From DASWHD01 sp036393335 (GTDB lineage: Bacteria > CG2-30-53-67 > CG2-30-70-394), in the NCBI GenBank assembly GCA_036393335.1, contig DASWHD010000183.1, positions 1-5,646 of the forward strand: 5,646 bases of DNA, in the 5' to 3' direction. The notes beneath the pieces were generated by a model. That model was not told the origin of the DNA. It did no database searches and worked only from the letters and a program-made list of their open reading frames with translations. Position numbers and translations under genes: made by a program. Of the stretch, positions 3,530-5,646 are shown piece by piece (the stretch's first letter is position 1; each line of letters begins with the position of its first letter).

Positions 3530-5646
3530 ATGGCTTCGTGGGTCAAACACCTATTGGTTGCAGCAGGAATCGCGTGTTGGTTGGCCGCCTGCGGCGGTGG
3601 TGGGGGGGGTAGCTCCACCGACGGCGGAACGTCGGCCAACACCGACGGCGGCGCGACAACGACTGACGGTGGTACCACGACCACCACGGACGGTGGAACG
3701 ACGGGCGGCGGTACCACCACGGATGGCGGGACGACCGGTGGGGGGACGACGACCGTGACGGGGGTCGAACTGCCATCGAACATGAGTGTGGTGACCGCCG
3801 TGGACAGCGGAGTGACGACGTCTTCGATCGCCGACACCGCGAGCCTCGCCGCCGATTCCGATTACCAGACGGACCCGGCGGAGGTCCACGTGTTCGACCC
3901 GTCGATGGAGGCCCTGGGGACGGTCAACATGATTCTCTGCCTGATGGACCAGATCCGCGCGGCAGACATGGTCAATCAGGGTCCCTATATCGCCCTGGTC
4001 GACGAAGACATGTGCGAGGAGGGCAGCAATGACAGCGGCGCGAGCTCCGGAGGTCAGGCGAGCACCAGCAACGTGAAGCAGTACAACAAGTGGACCATCG
4101 TCTCGACGCGCGAGAGCGATGACACGCCGATGATCGTCCAGATCTGGATCCCCGGGAAGGGCCACCCGGAGGATCCGCGAGACGCCCAGAAGATCCTGGT
4201 GGAGGTGACCGCTAGCGAGGGAGTCAGCGACACGAAACCGTTTGGCAGCTTCGTGCTGAACTTCCACGGCGTGGCGGACGCAGGGCTGGTCGGCGGTACG
4301 GCGGGGACCATGGTGACCCTGATGAAGGGGACGCTGCAGACCGTCGACAACGACCTCGGCCAGCCGCAGTTCCGTTTTGCAGAGGTCGGCGGCGAACACG
4401 TGAATCCGGCGATCACCGATTTTGCGGACCGGCAGGCGGCGAGCGTCGTGCTCGACGATGCCGCTGGCACCGGCGGGGTCGCCAAGACCCTCACCGACTT
4501 CATGGACGGCTGGGGCAGCATGGCGGAGACCTACGTGGTGGCGTTCGACGAGACCCACCTCCTCCGGGGCAAGGACACCAACGGGGACGACACCACGGAT
4601 GCCCAGGCCTGCATGTCCCGGCTCGACTTCAATACCCAGGTATGGCGCTACAACCTCTATCACGCGGCCGACGGCACCTTTGCCGGCGCGGCGGTCACCG
4701 CCGGCCAGCGGGTGGAGATGAGCTCCGGCTTCCCGTTCCGCTACGCCACGGGCGGCGAGACCGTGGACGGCTGGCTCGGCTACTGGGGGCCATGGGTGGA
4801 GGGTGACCAGACGCTCCCGGACGGCGCGACTATCACCAAGATGAGCTTCGACGGCGGTGCGACCACCGACTACACCGTACACATCTCCAACGGCCGGCTG
4901 ATCCGGCGCACGGCGAACGAGCTGGCGATCGGCAAGCTGGCCGGCGAGCAGCTCTTCTTCTGGGGGGAGAACCCGGCGACCCACGAGCAGCGCCAGTGGC
5001 TCGCCGAGCTGAACGCTAACACCCTGGCCTTCGAGATCACCGGCAGCGTGGAGTGGGGAGACAGCGGGCCGGAGGTGACGCCCATCGATGTCCCGGTCGA
5101 CCTCACCCCCGAGTTCGACGGTGGCAACCTCTGGATGTGGTCCGACGGCCTCGGCGGCAACATCGTCTACGTCCACAACTCCGCGGTCCCGGCCGCCAAC
5201 CGCATGGTGACCTTCTATGCGGAAGAGACCATCTACCCGAATGACGAGACGCTGTTCGGGAGCGACACCAGCACCACCCTGTATTGCTACGATCGCTGCC
5301 TGAAGGGCGGCCTGACCCACGAGGACGTCGCCGCGGCGACCAGCGAGTGGGACCTGTACTACCCGAACGACGGCACCGCTCACGCCTACACGTTGACCGT
5401 CACCGACGGCAAGGCGGTGCTCAGCAATGCCGATGGCGAAGTCTCGACCGTCGGCCTCGATCTCGACTCCCTGGGCATCGGCTGGGGCATGCACACCGGA
5501 GAGATGGTGACCGACGCCAGCGGGATCACCCATCCGTGGGAGATCTACAACCAGCCCGTCTCCTATCGCTGGGAGACCGGCTCGGAGAACTGGAACCGGC
5601 TCATCACCGTGACCGACGCCGACGGCGGGATCGTCACCTTCGACAA
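3530..5646 (+). CDS. Large surface or periplasmic lipoprotein of unknown function, 3' end outside window
   Basis: The frame is open for 705 codons and leaves the window without a stop. Residues 1-20 form a lipoprotein signal peptide (Lys6, hydrophobic core 8-18) ending in the lipobox LAAC, with Cys21 as the lipidation site. Next come six Gly and a low-complexity linker (about 28-75) with five TDGG units and two GGGTTT stretches, likely a flexible tether. The remainder (from about 76) is acidic, rich in Thr, Gly, Asp and Trp, and looks like beta-rich extracytoplasmic domains. Notable segments are LNFHG (243-247) and the aromatic cluster GWLGYWGPWV (414-423). Cysteines after the lipid site are C137, C162, C361, C586 and C590; C586-x3-C590 could form a disulfide or bind a ligand. 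I do not recognise the family and assign no function. Residue +2 is Gly rather than Asp, so outer-membrane sorting is more likely than inner-membrane retention. Start 3530 is supported by GGAGG and the lipobox. The structured leader suggests regulated expression. Confidence 0.88.
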   Translation, partial: MASWVKHLLVAAGIACWLAACGGGGGGSSTDGGTSANTDGGATTTDGGTTTTTDGGTTGGGTTTDGGTTGGGTTTVTGVELPSNMSVVTAVDSGVTTSSIADTASLAADSDYQTDPAEVHVFDPSMEALGTVNMILCLMDQIRAADMVNQGPYIALVDEDMCEEGSNDSGASSGGQASTSNVKQYNKWTIVSTRESDDTPMIVQIWIPGKGHPEDPRDAQKILVEVTASEGVSDTKPFGSFVLNFHGVADAGLVGGTAGTMVTLMKGTLQTVDNDLGQPQFRFAEVGGEHVNPAITDFADRQAASVVLDDAAGTGGVAKTLTDFMDGWGSMAETYVVAFDETHLLRGKDTNGDDTTDAQACMSRLDFNTQVWRYNLYHAADGTFAGAAVTAGQRVEMSSGFPFRYATGGETVDGWLGYWGPWVEGDQTLPDGATITKMSFDGGATTDYTVHISNGRLIRRTANELAIGKLAGEQLFFWGENPATHEQRQWLAELNANTLAFEITGSVEWGDSGPEVTPIDVPVDLTPEFDGGNLWMWSDGLGGNIVYVHNSAVPAANRMVTFYAEETIYPNDETLFGSDTSTTLYCYDRCLKGGLTHEDVAAATSEWDLYYPNDGTAHAYTLTVTDGKAVLSNADGEVSTVGLDLDSLGIGWGMHTGEMVTDASGITHPWEIYNQPVSYRWETGSENWNRLITVTDADGGIVTFD
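3617..3754 (+). repeat. Degenerate in-gene repeat encoding the TDGG/GGGTTT linker
   Basis: This part of the lipoprotein gene is made of imperfect repeats built on ACN-GAC-GGN-GGN and GGN-GGN-GGN-ACN-ACN-ACN. It encodes residues 30-75 with five TDGG units and two GGGTTT units. The codons vary between copies, so the repeat is conserved more as protein than as DNA. Length variation between strains would be expected at such a tract. Confidence 0.75.

Noticed and set aside
3388..3837. A 149-codon minus-strand frame with Pro/Val repeats
   Set aside because: The PPPVVPPSVVV pattern is simply the antisense reading of the Gly/Thr/Asp linker repeat of the lipoprotein.
3551..5533. A 660-codon open frame on the minus strand opposite the lipoprotein gene
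   Set aside because: It is a shadow. Its protein is a Val/Gly/Arg/His-rich mixture with no domain, while the plus strand has a ribosome site, lipobox and coherent domains. Strong third-position GC in the real gene removes stops from this antisense frame.

Overview
The window is GC-rich chromosomal DNA, most likely from a gammaproteobacterium. The main pointers are a DUF4124-plus-SLT lytic transglycosylase, which is a proteobacterial architecture, Shine-Dalgarno sequences of the GGAGG type, and strong GC preference at third codon positions. Nothing here fixes the genus. No tRNA, rRNA, CRISPR array or intact insertion sequence was seen.

Layout. Bases 1-211 (minus strand) hold the N-terminal part of a medium-chain quinone/zinc-type oxidoreductase whose own start is missing. 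Bases 201-443 (minus strand) hold a decayed MazF/PemK toxin remnant. The two are joined in different frames at a sharp junction near 201-211. A sigma70-like promoter (475-503) and a good ribosome site then drive nadA (quinolinate synthase, 534-1622, plus strand, GTG start). After it come a secreted lytic transglycosylase (1707-2390, plus) and, convergent with it, a cytoplasmic cyclophilin peptidyl-prolyl isomerase (2436-3047, minus). A perfect-looking hairpin with a GCGA loop lies between the two convergent genes.

Bases 3048-3529 contain no gene. They hold short CGCAGATGT tandem repeats with a small hairpin, then an AT-rich island (about 31% GC over 3281-3420 by hand count) with promoter-like sequences. 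Next is a compact fold with three helices (3433-3495), and then a second hairpin that abuts the ribosome binding site. These lie just upstream of a large gene of unknown function (3530 to beyond the window end, plus strand). It encodes a lipoprotein with a lipobox, a Gly/Thr/Asp-rich TDGG linker and a long predicted extracytoplasmic domain; 705 codons are visible with no stop.

The genes do not form an obvious single pathway. nadA (NAD biosynthesis), the transglycosylase (peptidoglycan turnover) and the isomerase (protein folding) are housekeeping-type genes. The most unusual material is the structured leader plus the unrecognised lipoprotein on the right, and the recombined toxin/oxidoreductase debris on the left.
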